Source: Sperchopsis tessellata
Taxonomy: Eukaryota > Arthropoda > Insecta > Coleoptera > Hydrophilidae
Assembly (NCBI GenBank): GCA_033557685.1
Contig: JAWQRN010000255.1
Span: 1 to 32,856, forward strand
DNA: 32,856 nucleotides
Direction: 5' to 3'
Shown: piece after piece, positions 1 through 10,529 of the stretch
How the letters are laid out: each line of letters begins with the position of its first letter
Numbering within the stretch: position 1 is the stretch's first letter
The notes under the pieces: generated by a model
Database searches by the model: none
Told to the model about the DNA's origin: nothing
What the model saw: the letters and a program-made list of their open reading frames with translations, nothing else
Program-made: the position numbers and the translations under genes

Positions 1-2129
1 TACATATTTCATTTGGCTCTGTTGTTAGCTGTACATGGTATTTTCATAACACCAGTTGTATTGCATTTGTAAAGCATCGCAGTTGTTAACGGAACAGATC
101 AGGCATTTTTTTTTCTTTTCCGTTACATCTTTAAACCCTCGTCATTGTTCAAAAATTATACAAATTTTTTATTTGCTCTTATAAATATATACTGTATTTT
201 CGAAATTCCATAACATTGCATTTGTCACATACAAATACATATATTTTTCATGAATTATATGGCTGGTTTTTTTCTATCTGATTTTGTTTTTAGGTAAAAA
301 TTAAAATATACAAATTCACATGGTGTCTTTTCAGAAAAAAAACACATCTTCTGTCTCTGGCTAAAAATGTGTGGAAGAGTCAAAGCGAACATACATATTA
401 ACAAGTTTCTTGCTATAGGGCCCACCAGCGGATCATGATTACATTTTCTACACTATGTGAAAGATTTTACATTCAGAGATTTTGAGAGTGAGAGGCAGCT
501 GCTGGTAACTAATAAATATCACAGGACAGAGGTCAACAGGACAATTTACTTCTACATACATGTATGTATGTACGTATTGTGCAATAATATTCAAATATTT
601 TTTGAGGAACTTCTAACCCTTCCGTATCCTTTGTAACTAAATATGGTGTGCAAAACTCCCATGTTGCATATTACACTCATACTACAAAAAATGGTTAAGG
701 TATTTTACTGAGTTAATAATACTCACGTATTAGTTAAGGTTCCAAAGGTTTACAAGTTCCTTTATAAAAACATAAGCATAACTGTATAATAAAACTCTTG
801 ACTTCCTTAGAACTACCGACATGGTTTGCACCACATTACATTACAGGTAAAGAATGGTTAAAAGTACCTCAACGAAAACTTTCCTATGAAAAGATTATAT
901 ATTACTTGAATTTGAACAAAAGTATGAACCACAAATAGACTACGTCTGTACGAGCCATTAGCATTTGATGTTTATACGTTGAAATACCGTCCTTTGAAAG
1001 TTTCTCTGGAGAAAAAATAAAAAGTAGCTAAAACTATTCTACAGACTCTTAATGTTGGAAAATGTGAAAAGAATCGGGAAAAAACAATGTGGTTTACTGA
1101 AGTCAGTAATATTACATTACTTCTACCACGTGGTGGAAATTACTATTTACGCCTTATAAGATAATTGCTGCTTCAATAGTACAACTTGAACAAATTATGT
1201 ATGTATATAAAAATTAGCACACAAAATAATTCTAATAGAAAAGTAGTTCTACTTACATTGTGCGTCCTCACACTCCACAGATCGAAAGGAAATAAGATGG
1301 AACCCGGTAAAAAATATGGATGACAAGTCTTTTAGCAAGCGCCACCTACATAAATCAATGCATTTCCGGTGAAATAGAAATTTACGAGGTATAATCAAAT
1401 TTAAATATATTTCCTATTATCACTAGTTTTTAGGATATTCCGACCCTGATAACTAGTCTTCGGAAAAAATCCAAAATAGGTTTCTTAGATCTGACAGACA
1501 AAAATTTTATATTATTAAACATTAATTTTATTAGGTATTAAGTAATATGTAGCAAGTAAAATGAATTTATAAATCATATATTTATAGCGAACTAACTTGT
1601 AAAAATAAAAGTGGCATCTCAATTTAGTGAGATATAATACATGATCTCCAGTAATTTTTAAATGTGCAGATAGCGAATCTGTTATTTTATTTTCTAGTCA
1701 TGGTTTATTTAAACATGATAAATTCACTCACGAGGGTCAACAGCTTAAAATTTCTTTTTGCTATCATGATTACCAGTGTTACACAATGTTAGCATTTTAT
1801 TTCCCGACTATACCTTATTTTGTACATTGTAAAAGTTCCTAAATACTTGTATGAATGTTACATTTAAATTAAAATTACGTATCATCAGTGTAACTACAGC
1901 TTAGGCTTGTTATAATGTTTTATTCAGCTTTAGTCTTATACACATAAATCAAAGTTAAATATAATTTAATATAAACATGAAGTTCAAATTGACGAGAACT
2001 AAAGGAAAAGAAGTAATCAAAACTTACGGACTATTCCAACATAATCCTAAAACCTGTATTTAGTGTCGATATGCTTGAAATATGAGAGATGATAAAGTGC
2101 CTGTAGTGCTATTTAAACATACACCATTT
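1..2129. other. Gene-poor AT-rich sequence
   Basis: No open frame of useful length and no recognisable protein family was seen in this stretch. A good splice-donor-like sequence on the minus strand lies at about 1251-1257 next to a slightly more GC-rich patch (about 1257-1340). It could be an untranslated first exon of a gene running off the left edge, but nothing else supports that. Confidence 0.4.
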
Positions 2130-2625
2130 AAGTCTGGAAACTGCAACTTTAATCTTCAAAAAGGGTGACAGAACCGTTATTTCCATGTATAGACCCATAG
2201 CACTCCAGTCAGGGTGCAGTAAGATTTTTGAAAAGCTTATATGTAAATTTATTGTCTTTCTATAACAAATTGTTCCTCACAAGCAACAATACACATAATT
2301 ATAGCACGGTTTCACGGGGAACAGGTACACTGACTTGGCATTGGTGGAGTATATGACTGATGAATCAGAGGTGTAACATAGCAGGTATCTACTATGATAT
2401 ATCTAAAGTCTTTGATAGTATCGATTTCGAACTCCTAAATTACAAACTGGAAGCTTAAGGAATGAGGCGTATGCTTTTGAACCTGCTGAGGTGCTATCTC
2501 TCAAATGTCCAACAGAGAGTGGTGGTGGAAAATATGCAGTGACAGGAAATAACATTCAGTTGGATGGTAATAAGGCTTGGGATTAATTTTCATCACTTAC
2601 ATAAACGACCTATGATAAAAGCCGT
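2130..2625 (+). pseudogene. LINE reverse transcriptase fragment (CR1/jockey type), decayed
   Basis: Translation of the plus strand, with several frame changes and stops, gives the usual order of a non-LTR retrotransposon reverse transcriptase. It starts with a YRPIAL-type motif followed by SKIFEKL (about 2190-2245). A YYDISKVFDSIDF block follows (about 2390-2430), matching the first catalytic region DLSKAFD of the palm, where the usual K-A-F-D reads K-V-F-D. A cysteine-poor LLNLLRCYLSN-QQRVVV block is next (about 2475-2525), and the fragment ends at YINDL (about 2607-2622). The YADD catalytic box that should follow is absent. Both ends are truncated, so this is a dead insertion. The family (CR1 versus jockey clade) is not settled by eye. 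Confidence 0.8.
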
Positions 2626-3659
2626 AATAGAAGAATGTGGATTTTCCAATCGCGTAAGTTAAAAAATAAACATATTAGTTAGTTTATCTGTTTGTACTTA
2701 TGTAGCTACATTTTTGAAATTAAAATTATACCTGAAAAATGTTCATTCTATTGTTGCAAATCAAAAATATTCATTTACAGATTACAATGGTGTGTTAGTC
2801 ACTAATTTACAATTTATACTGAATAGATCTACAAAAGTTAAAATTTAGTACCACGTGTATTATTTTGCTAGCTCTAGACAATTATATGTTTATTTCGTAG
2901 AAATTGAAAATCCTTTTTTATGATGTAAAATTGATAAAGGTTAAAATTCATTTACTATTATTATATTTTGTATATATATATATATATATTATGCAGTGGA
3001 TGTACGTGTGTATATTTAAAGGCTATAAAGAGACTAAAATTTAGCATTAAAATGGAATATTTGATGTAAAAATCTCAAAATTTCCCTTGTTCTTAATGAA
3101 AAAATATACCAAAATTTGTATCCACTGTATCCGGTCTGTTATATCGACATTTTTCTCTATTTTTTGAGTAATTATCACACATAGGTGTACATGTAATAAG
3201 TGATTCTTAGTGATTAGGTTCATTTCTTTTTATATAACATTCTCATGCAAGAATCTATTTATTTAGATCCTTAAATTGAATCTAGAATGTGCCAGAAAAA
3301 TGCACGCCATATCATAATATTCCTTCCTTCATGTTTAATAGTTTTTATTTTATATCTTAAATTGAACTGAAATAGTTCCCAAATATATAGTTAACCATAA
3401 GATTTAAACCAAATACATTTGAATCTGATCATCAATGTTATATTGTCACTTAACTGTTAGTGCAATCCCAGATGCTCAAAATAAACAAAGTACGGGCATA
3501 TAACCTCATGAATAATAATGTTACAAAACAAAATCAATTTTGTAGGGATTTATTATTATCAAGTTGTATAAAAAAAAAATTAAACTGATGTATTATTGTA
3601 TTACATAATTATTAACAATGAAAATTTGAGGTAAAATAGAAACAATGTAAAAAAATTAT
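2626..3659. other. Unassigned AT-rich spacer
   Basis: Nothing recognisable as a gene. It contains a short (TA)n run at about 2971-2990. Confidence 0.4.
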
Positions 3660-3723
3660 TACAAGATAATATTAAATAAAATCAGGATGTTGTCCTTCCA
3701 CAAAATTTTTATTGTATATTTAA

Positions 3724-3757
3724 CGACCGGTTTCGACCATTCAGGTCATCATCAAGC
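3724..3757 (-). ncRNA. Hammerhead-ribozyme-like motif, left arm
   Basis: Read on the minus strand, TTGATGA is followed by a small stem (GACC, loop TGAAT, GGTC), then GAAA and CCGGTC. This is the order of a minimal type I hammerhead: CUGAUGA, stem II, GAAA, a very short stem III, and the cleavage-site UC. The first base of the CUGAUGA core is T instead of C, a core position expected to matter, so self-cleavage by this copy is doubtful. Confidence 0.6.
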
Positions 3758-3877
3758 TAAAAACATGTATTACATTACAACAAAAATTAAAGAAATTAAA
3801 TAAAACAAAACAAATACCTGAACTTGAGTTCTGGGCAACGCAAACACAGCACTAAAAAATAAGCTAATATTGGTTAG

Positions 3878-4201
3878 CTAAGGTATATCTCCAGATTCTT
3901 CGCGATATTAAGTTTAGGCCTTTAGGGAGCAGATGTAAGATGAACGGATTTTCGGGATTGTGATCGCAGGAAACAACATGGCTGGCAAAACTGGATCTGT
4001 CTGTATTATTCTGGATGCACCGAATGTGCTCCTTATATCTAATCTGAAATGACCGACCAGTCTGACCAATTTGTTAGCTCCACATTCACAAAGGAGCTTA
4101 TATACCCCACTACTGGTTTTGGGGTCTATCGGATCCTTGTTTCTGACCAGTATGCTGTGAAGGGAATGGGTGGAACAATAACTGATAATGATCAGTTCCA
4201 A
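3878..4201 (-). pseudogene. GIY-YIG endonuclease domain of a Penelope-like element, frameshifted
   Basis: On the minus strand, reading down from about 4150, the protein shows SGVYKLLCECG, the GIY (here GVY) strand of the fold. After a frame change near 4070-4080 it continues as IGQTGRSFQIRYKEH, which supplies the second YIG-like motif and the conserved arginine. A segment with SFASHVV and a CDHNPENPF motif follows, and the frame closes just inside the left inverted arm, near 3878. In the family this nuclease nicks the target DNA for insertion. One frameshift separates the two halves and no reverse transcriptase lies upstream, so this copy cannot make an active enzyme. Confidence 0.8.
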
Positions 4202-4374
4202 TTCTATGTTTCATTCTCTTCCTATCAATTCCATTACTCATCCAAATGTTGGTACTACTCAACATTAGCTTAATCTTTAGTGCTGTGTTGGTGTTGCCCA
4301 GAGCGCATGTTCAGATATTTCTTTTGTTTTATTTAATTTGTTTGATTTTTATTGTAATGTAATGCATGTTTTTA

Positions 4375-4408
4375 GCTTGATGATACATGAATGTTCGAAA
4401 CCAGTCGC
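4375..4408 (+). ncRNA. Hammerhead-ribozyme-like motif, right arm
   Basis: This is the inverted partner of the left-arm motif, on the plus strand: TTGATGA, then a stem that can form ACAT with ATGT, then GAAACCAGTC. The stem II bases differ from the left copy but still pair, which suggests the helix was once maintained. The core again starts with T instead of C, and the CCGG of the left copy is CCAG here. Confidence 0.5.
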
Positions 4409-4512
4409 TAAATATATAATAAAAATTTTGTGGAAGGACAACATCCTGATTTTATTTAATTATGAATATCCACAAGACAGCAAATTTCCTTTTTAATAAT
4501 ACAAGATAATAT

Positions 4513-5639
4513 AGTCAGTATTTTTTTATTTGACCATATCTAGTGTTACAAATGGATTTGGTTTCTTTAACGTGCACATTACGTTTATCAACAATGCACA
4601 GGAGCCAATATTTTATATTCCTCCTAGCAGATGAGCAACATACTTTTCGCTACACACAATAGCTTGGTAATTAACTACCGAAGCAACTAAAAGTTTATAG
4701 GTAATAGGTATAATTTTTGGTTGATAAATAATACTATAGGAACCATTTCTGAGTGTTCCTGAACATAAAACCACCGATTGAGTAGTAGGTTAGCCCTTAC
4801 AAAACTTATATTTGTAGTGATAGCCTGTCATTTTTGTATTATGATTGTCATCACCTGATTTGCATAATGAAAGGTACAGTAGGACAAAATATGTACCACT
4901 TATTCAAAGCATTAGAGTTGGATATGTCCGTCAGTATTAAGTATAAACCATCACAGAAATAACTACCTAGAACCGTATATCATTTTATATATACATATAG
5001 ACATTTCTAACTTAATATACTATTTAATTAACATTAAATGCATATTCTTGAGATACAAGAGCAATTGTTTTGACCAAATTACTGTACCTAAAGGAATTAA
5101 CTGAATACGTATATGGAATAAAAAAACTAAAATAAAATAAATGGAGATATAAATGTTGGTGTTCTTTGTCAAAAATATAAAGAAAATATTCAAACTGCAC
5201 CCAAATTTTGCAGGGACTATACATAGAACATATTACATGTAATACACCTAGAAGTTTATTCACTTTCAGTAAAAGTTATAAATGAATTATTTCAAAGTTT
5301 GGGACATATCTATGTTAAAAAATAATCTTTTCCTATAAATTTTACTAAACGAATCACATTTATTCAAATATATTTAAGATATGTACAAAATAATTGCAGT
5401 TTATAAGGATTTTATGAGTCAAATTCAGATTTCCATTTAAATCATCCAAAGTATCAATCAAACATTAACAATTTCAAAATTGTATATTCTAATTTTGTTA
5501 TACATTTACAGTATGCATAGCTACCACAAGGTTATGAATTCATTACAAATTTGACAATTTAGTACCGTATTAGACCTAACATGATGCAGCCTCAAATTTT
5601 ACATGACTTGAAAATAACTAAAAGAGATAGTTGAAGACT
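4513..5639. other. Unassigned AT-rich spacer
   Basis: No gene, RNA or repeat could be supported. Short open frames here have compositions typical of random AT-rich sequence. Confidence 0.4.
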
Positions 5640-6150
5640 CTTGTAGCCCGCGTAATTGGATATATCCTGAAGACTGCCATGTTCCATATTCATGGTGATG
5701 ATGGGTCGAATGAACCTTTGGAAGTATCTTGAATATATAGTTTGTAAACTATATAATGTAAATATCCATCAGAGCTGGAATCGTGTATCTTACAAAACTG
5801 GGGCTAAGGTTAAATAATACCTTGGTGGTAAATTAAACGTTTTACCCCAGTCCTCCACACCATATGATAGATAGGAATGAACATATGCATAGTATGCCTC
5901 AATAGCCACCTCCTGACTTGTCCCTTTATGAAGAGTTCAGAGAAGAAACTCAGCTTTCGTGACAGATAATCTAGATACCTCTTCCAGTTCAGTTGGTTTT
6001 TAACATTATACTAATATTTAATAGCAGCGTGTGGATCCTGTTGTATAATTCCTTCATATGAAGCGGACTATAGTGGGTTCCATTGTGCAAGCAACAGGCT
6101 TGGTTGTCGGTCATTTAAAAATATTTACATTATCGTATATCCACACATGA
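5640..6150 (-). pseudogene. LINE reverse transcriptase C-terminal fragment (CR1/jockey type)
   Basis: On the minus strand a frame-broken translation contains AYYAYVHSYLSYGVEDWGK (about 5840-5900). This is the thumb-region block, usually AYYALFHSHLSYGI..WG, that follows the polymerase palm in CR1/jockey-like LINEs. Flanking text (a cysteine-histidine stretch near 6090 and a RFIRPI-like stretch near 5700) fits the same region of the protein. Stops interrupt every frame. The fragment has no palm and no endonuclease and is a dead 5'-truncated copy. Its orientation is opposite to the relic at 2130-2625, so the two are not parts of one insertion. Confidence 0.7.
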
Positions 6151-6374
6151 ATAATATCAATATACTAGTTTTGTCCCGACAAGTTATTTTTGTAATCGTA
6201 CAAAACATGAATACAGATTTTTGAGGTTATACCGATTCTTAAGTTCAATTCTACAAAATTCACTAACTTACGGAAATCCCTCAAATCTTGAGACTTCATA
6301 GTTAATAATTATTAGTGAAATTCAGTGAACCCAAGAAATATGTACTTTTGCCCTTTTCATCAGACACAACCTTA

Positions 6375-6539
6375 ATGCCGCTTTCACATATAATTGTTTC
6401 TAATGCACAGTTTTTAGTAGGCTAGAACTATATGGTACTATTGATAAGCTTATTTGTTTCTAGGTTACTGTGTGGCAACCTTTTTCAGAAGCGAGTGTGA
6501 ATGAGCATAACTTGAAAAACTCAGTGTGTGAAATGGGCC
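6375..6539. mobile_element. Possible small non-autonomous DNA element (MITE-like)
   Basis: The left end reads TGCCGCTTTCACA and the inverted right end reads GGCCCATTTCACA, so the ends are imperfect inverted repeats (10 of 13 positions). A TTA lies directly outside each end (6372-6374 and 6540-6542), as in PIF/Harbinger-type insertions. There is a one-base offset in the terminal alignment and no coding content, so this call is tentative. Confidence 0.25.
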
Positions 6540-6542
6540 TTA

Positions 6543-7130
6543 GGTTATCAATTGATATTCTATAATAATCTTAAATTAAATCGGCATTTTGATATCTCAA
6601 CAATCGCTCGTTATCGCAAGTGAACTAATCCGAAATTTCTTAATATTTTGCAATTTCCAGAAAATAAGTAATTAAAATATTTTAAATTTAAAAAGTCTGA
6701 AAGTATATGAATACATGTTAAAATAATATACATATTGTTTATCACCTTTTTAATGTATATAAGAATTGAAAAATTATATTGTTATGGCGGTTAATAGTGC
6801 CACATACACAAAAAATATAGTCAGTACTTGGTACGATTATAGATAGTAACAATTTACATATATAGTAGTAATATATTGTTAAGTGAGCTGTTTAATAAAA
6901 GTGTACGAATTCAGTATTTTGAATCTCTAGTTACATTATTAAATAGCAGAAAAATATTTAGGTTTGTTGAATAATTACATTAGATTAAAATTATAAAACG
7001 TCAACAAACAATGAAGGAACGTATCGAATTCGAATATGCACTGTCTCATTATATGCATTAGTGATTATAGAGATACGATATTCCAGAATACCAATGTTTT
7101 AATAATTAGAAAAAAAAAACAATTGTATAA
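6543..7130. other. Spacer downstream of RpS2
   Basis: AT-rich sequence between the possible MITE and the RpS2 3' end. Nothing recognisable. Confidence 0.4.
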
Positions 7131-7135
7131 AGAAC

Positions 7136-7141
7136 TTTATT
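7136..7141 (-). terminator. RpS2 polyadenylation signal
   Basis: The minus strand reads AATAAA starting at 7141, 20 bases past the RpS2 stop codon. This implies a very short 3' UTR, as is common for ribosomal protein mRNAs. Confidence 0.7.
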
Positions 7142-7160
7142 CTTCAATAAGACATACAAT

Positions 7161-8493
7161 TTAAACAGTTGTCTTAGTCTTTGCTAGATAATCAGCATAT
7201 TCTTGGTAAGGAGTTTTGGAAAGTGGCATTTCCTTCCAAAGGTCAGGTGTAAGATATGCATAGGTCTTAGCAATAGCAGCATATGTGGCCTTGGCGAAAT
7301 TACCCAATGTACCAGTTGAACCCCTAGCAGAAGTGTAACAATCCTCAATACCAGCCATCTGTAGAAGCTTTTTGGGTACTGGGGCAGACACAATACCTGT
7401 TCCACGGGGAGCAGGAATGAGTCGTACTGTTACAGATCCACATTTTCCAGTGACCTGAAAAAATAAAAAATAAATATTTTGTAATGTAGATAATAAAGAT
7501 ATGTAATTACTAATGGAGCTATTTACTTTAATCAGAACTTCATAACCATCATCGAGCTAAAAGGCTCTTCGGTTGGAAACCGCGAAAGAAGTAAGGTTGA
7601 TCATCATTTAACAGTTAAGGCAGATAAAAAATTTCCTATGTAAATTGCGCCAAGATATATCTAAATGGTAATGAATTTATCAAGATTGTCAAAAAAGAAA
7701 GTTACCACAATTTCTCACAACACATATTCTGAAGACTACATGGCACGGAACCAAATTATAATTAAGACATTTAAAAAAAATATCATTTCTGATAAATTTA
7801 TCCACTTGTCTGATGAAGTACTTTGAAAGTTATGTAATTATATAATAAATATAACATATTCAAGTTTCTAACGTATAAAGAAACTATGAAAGTGGTTCAA
7901 GTAAAAAACTCACTTTGCAAGGTACTGTATGTGGTTTGCCGATCTTGTTACCCCAGTAACCTCTGCGTACTGGAACGACAGACAACTTAGCAAGGATAAT
8001 GGCTCCCCTAATAGCAGTTGCAACTTCCTTGCTGCACTTAACACCCAAACCAATATGGCCATCACTGTCACCAATGGCAACGAAAGCCTTGAAACGAGTA
8101 CGTTGACCAGCCCTAGTTTGTTTCTGGACAGGCATAATTTTCAAGACCTAAAACAAAAGAATATAAAATTGTACAATAAAATAAAATGGCCAAAAATATG
8201 TTACCAACCTCATCCTTGAGAGATGATCCGTAGAAGAAGTCGATGATTTCATACTCTTTGATGGGAAGAGAGAAAAGGTAGATTTCTTCCAAAGAACGGA
8301 TTTTTCCATCACGAACAAGACGTCCTAGTTTAGTGACTGGCATCCATTCTTTAGGATCTTCCTTTCCACGTCCACGGCCTCTACCACGACCACGTCCACG
8401 GCCTCTTGAGCCACCACGGCCACCACCGCCACGAGAACCACCAAATCCTCCACGGAAACCACCACGTCCACCGGCTGGAGCTGAATCCGCCAT
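7161..8493 (-). CDS. RpS2: 40S ribosomal protein S2 (uS5)
   Basis: The gene encodes uS5 of the small ribosomal subunit, which lies near the mRNA entry channel. Coding exons are 8493-8209, 8147-7914 and 7454-7161, joined through GT/AG introns of 61 and 459 bases, and give 270 residues (the Drosophila protein is of similar length). The start is ATG at 8493, giving MADSAPAGG. Residues about 9-43 are an Arg/Gly repeat tail, a typical substrate for arginine methylation. Residues about 50-95 hold KEWMPVTKLGRLV and EYEIIDFF, the S5 N-terminal double-stranded-RNA-binding fold. Residues about 96-175 hold QKQTRAGQRTRFKAFVAIGD and PVRRGYWGNKIGKPHTVPCK. The last exon holds APRGTGIVSAPVPKKLL and YLTPDLWKE. 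The frame is intact throughout. An untranslated exon 1 ends at 8897 and is spliced to 8494, one base before the ATG. Confidence 0.97.
7532..7607 (-). ncRNA. Candidate box C/D snoRNA in the last RpS2 intron
   Basis: On the minus strand a perfect box C (ATGATGA, 7607-7601) and a perfect box D (CTGA, 7535-7532) lie 76 nucleotides end to end. They are bracketed by TTAA on both sides, which can pair as a short terminal stem. An internal GATGATG at about 7555-7549 fits box C', and a CCGA at 7572-7569 could be a one-mismatch D'. The segment is more GC-rich than the surrounding intron. Ribosomal protein introns often host snoRNAs, and vertebrate RPS2 hosts H/ACA types. The guide stretches would be the bases just before D (GGTTATGAAGTT) and before D' (CGCGGTTTCCAA). 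I could not assign an rRNA target. The terminal stem is weak, so this remains a candidate. Confidence 0.5.
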
Positions 8494-8893
8494 TCTAGAT
8501 ATACAAAAAAATAAGGTAAGCACTCAGTAACGACTATTTAGCTGCAGCTAAATCAACTAAAACTAGTTTAAAATTATTTAATGAAAAAGACGGAGGTTAA
8601 CCATCCACTTCTAAATTGTAGAATGAATAAATCAGAAGTTAAACTGATAACAAAACACCTTAAAGGGTGACAAAAAAAGTTCAAAAGTAGACTACTGAAC
8701 TGCCAATCCCAAATTTTACACGACCGATGCAATGCATGAACCACGTGTAAATGTATAGTAAAATTAAAGCTTAATTGTAAAAATGTAACAAATATATAAA
8801 GATCCTGAGGTAGTAGAAGACATAAAATAAAATTCAGAAGTTGTAATATCTAGCGGACAGTAAAAAATCTATAATAAAAACAATACAAGTACT

Positions 8894-8945
8894 TACGTTA
8901 CTTTCCCTACAACGGTTTACAAAGGAATGAGAAAGAGGAAGTTGA
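8894..8945 (-). promoter_or_regulatory. RpS2 TCT-type initiator and untranslated first exon
   Basis: The minus strand has a pyrimidine tract, TTCCTCTTTCTCATTCC (8940-8924). It fits the TCT/polypyrimidine initiator used by ribosomal protein genes in animals, with transcription starting at a C near 8935. The exon runs about 39 bases to 8897, where GTAAGT (8896-8891) is a strong donor. The acceptor at 8495 joins it one base before the ATG. The 5' end would thus be a terminal oligopyrimidine tract, which subjects the mRNA to growth-dependent translational control. GC content rises just upstream (8950-9000). Confidence 0.65.
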
Positions 8946-9000
8946 GATATTTCGCTGGAAACGGAAACCGTGGTGACGTGTCCGCGCAACTAAGTCGGTA

Positions 9001-9435
9001 ACTCATAAAGATAATAAAAAATTAGAAGTATATTGCAGGCGTAAAAAGAATCTACTCGAATTTCAGATGCTATTCAAATAAATATATTTAGCACATTTAG
9101 AAAACAGAATTTTGGGACAGTTAGTTCGGACCTGTTCACGAGAACTGCATCTTCTATTTTATTATATTGCAACAAAACTCTCGTATTTTGTTTATGGTAT
9201 TTAAAAAAAATGTTAAATTTTCTAAAAGAACTTTTTTTTTCAAGTTGGTCCTACAATTGTATTAATTTTTAGTATGTATTAAATTACAATTCTAATTTGA
9301 CGACGGTGAACCGGCAAAGTTGTACACGCACGAGCAACAGCACGCGTGGTGTACGCGTAAATGTGTGCTCGAGCACATATCTGTCTCTCTCTAATCGGCT
9401 CAAAGGACATATATCTATTTCACAATCATTTATCC
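9001..9435. other. Spacer upstream of RpS2
   Basis: No gene seen. A GC-richer patch at about 9300-9380 has several CpG-containing runs and a GTGCTCGAGCAC palindrome (9364-9375) of unknown meaning. Confidence 0.35.
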
Positions 9436-10300
9436 ATGTGCTTAAAACTGCATTTTTCATACTGTTCCTTAACACATATTTCAATGAATTTTTGATATTA
9501 TATAGGAAATAGACACTCAAATCGAATGCATCCAATCTAATAGGGAATTATGAAATCTCCAAAAGTACCTAGAGAACCGCTCAGGTGCATTTTGCGCATT
9601 CGGTGGCTGCTGTAGCATCCTTCCGGAAAAAAATATTTCAACTTAATTAACATGATTCAGAAGCAAATTTTCTTAGCTATCCAAGTGTGCCGTTATCATT
9701 ATACGCAATTGCTTGTGAACGACGCTACTAACCCCCCACTAGCCAAGTTTGCTTTTGCAGCCAAGTAAACTTTCAAAAGCAGACTTGATTTTCCGTTGGA
9801 ATCTACGATCAGAAACTGATCGTCCAGACCATCCTCCAAAGAGTTCCTAAGGCCTCCAGTTTAACGTAAATAGTGAAAATGTGCATTTTCCACCCTGTTC
9901 CGCAACAAATATTTCATTGCATTATTGATATTAAATAGGAAATATACTCATACATCAAATGCATCCAGTCTTAAAGGGTGATCGACTGTGAAACGTCCAA
10001 AAGGTACCTACTGCATTACTCAGGTGCATATTTCGAATTGGGAGGCCTCTGTAGCATTCATTCGGAAAAAAATATTTCTACTAACTAACCTCTTCAGTAG
10101 CAAATCTTCTTAGCTTTTTAACCGTGTGGGTATTTTTGTAGGAAATTGATTTTGAACGCCACTACGACTCATTCAAGGAAGACGAGCACGTGCACCCTCC
10201 TTAGCCACATTTGCTTTCGAGGCCACAAGGAAGAAAATTTTCAAAATCTTCTTAGCCTTTCAACCGTGCGGCTATCTTTGTACGAAATTCACTTCAAAAT
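9436..10300. repeat. Diverged direct repeat of unknown family
   Basis: Two copies of a unit of about 350 bases lie at about 9436-9785 and 9870-10243, offset by roughly 435-465 bases. Shared blocks include AACTGCATTTTTCATACTGTTCC with TGTGCATTTTCCACCCTGTTCC, GCTCAGGTGCAT with ACTCAGGTGCAT, CCGGAAAAAAATATTTC with TCGGAAAAAAATATTTC, and CCAAGTTTGCTTTTG with CCACATTTGCTTTCG. A third partial copy at about 10242-10300 repeats the block at about 10101-10155 (TCTTCTTAGC, AACCGTG, GAAATT). The unit is somewhat more GC-rich than its surroundings. No protein-coding frame is preserved and I do not recognise the family. Confidence 0.75.
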
Positions 10301-10529
10301 ATGAAAATTTTATTTTGAATGGACATATTGTATTCAAGCAAAATAATTTTTCTCTTAAATCGAAGAACATTATCTTGTATTTTTTGTTACTGTTTTATGT
10401 AACATAAAAACGCTTAAACACACCTAACGACTAATTCAAATCACTTCCGATAGTAAAGGTTTGACATTATATATGTTAACAAATTGTAAAAAGATATTCA
10501 TCTGTTTGAAGTTAACGAAAAGTGGCACA

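Larger units (their letters stand above)
3660..4512 (-). mobile_element. Penelope-like retroelement fragment with inverted terminal arms
   Basis: A 13-bp exact direct repeat, TACAAGATAATAT, sits at 3660-3672 and 4500-4512 and looks like a target-site duplication. Inside it, about 200 bp at the left (about 3671-3877) recur in inverted orientation at the right (about 4262-4460) with modest divergence. The middle codes on the minus strand for the C-terminal GIY-YIG endonuclease of Penelope-like elements. The reverse transcriptase is missing, so the copy is 5'-truncated. Both arms carry hammerhead-like motifs, a known feature of Penelope-like element terminal repeats. The inverted-arm arrangement also fits known Penelope insertion structures. 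Assignment to Penelope rests on the GIY-YIG protein plus the hammerhead motif; the exact clade is not known. Confidence 0.8.

Noticed and set aside
5024..5263. 79-codon minus-strand frame
   Set aside because: Aromatic- and leucine-rich composition as expected from random AT-rich DNA, with no motif and no splice or transcript signals.
7545..7567. ATCATCGAGCTAAAA in the RpS2 intron resembles ATCATCAAGCTAAAA beside the Penelope hammerhead
   Set aside because: The match is about 15 bases and the GAAA box and stem II are not present, so a ribozyme relic is not supported. The C/D snoRNA reading fits better.
8333..8530. Proline/arginine-rich plus-strand frame
   Set aside because: It is the complement of the Arg/Gly repeat of RpS2, an artefact of the repetitive codons.
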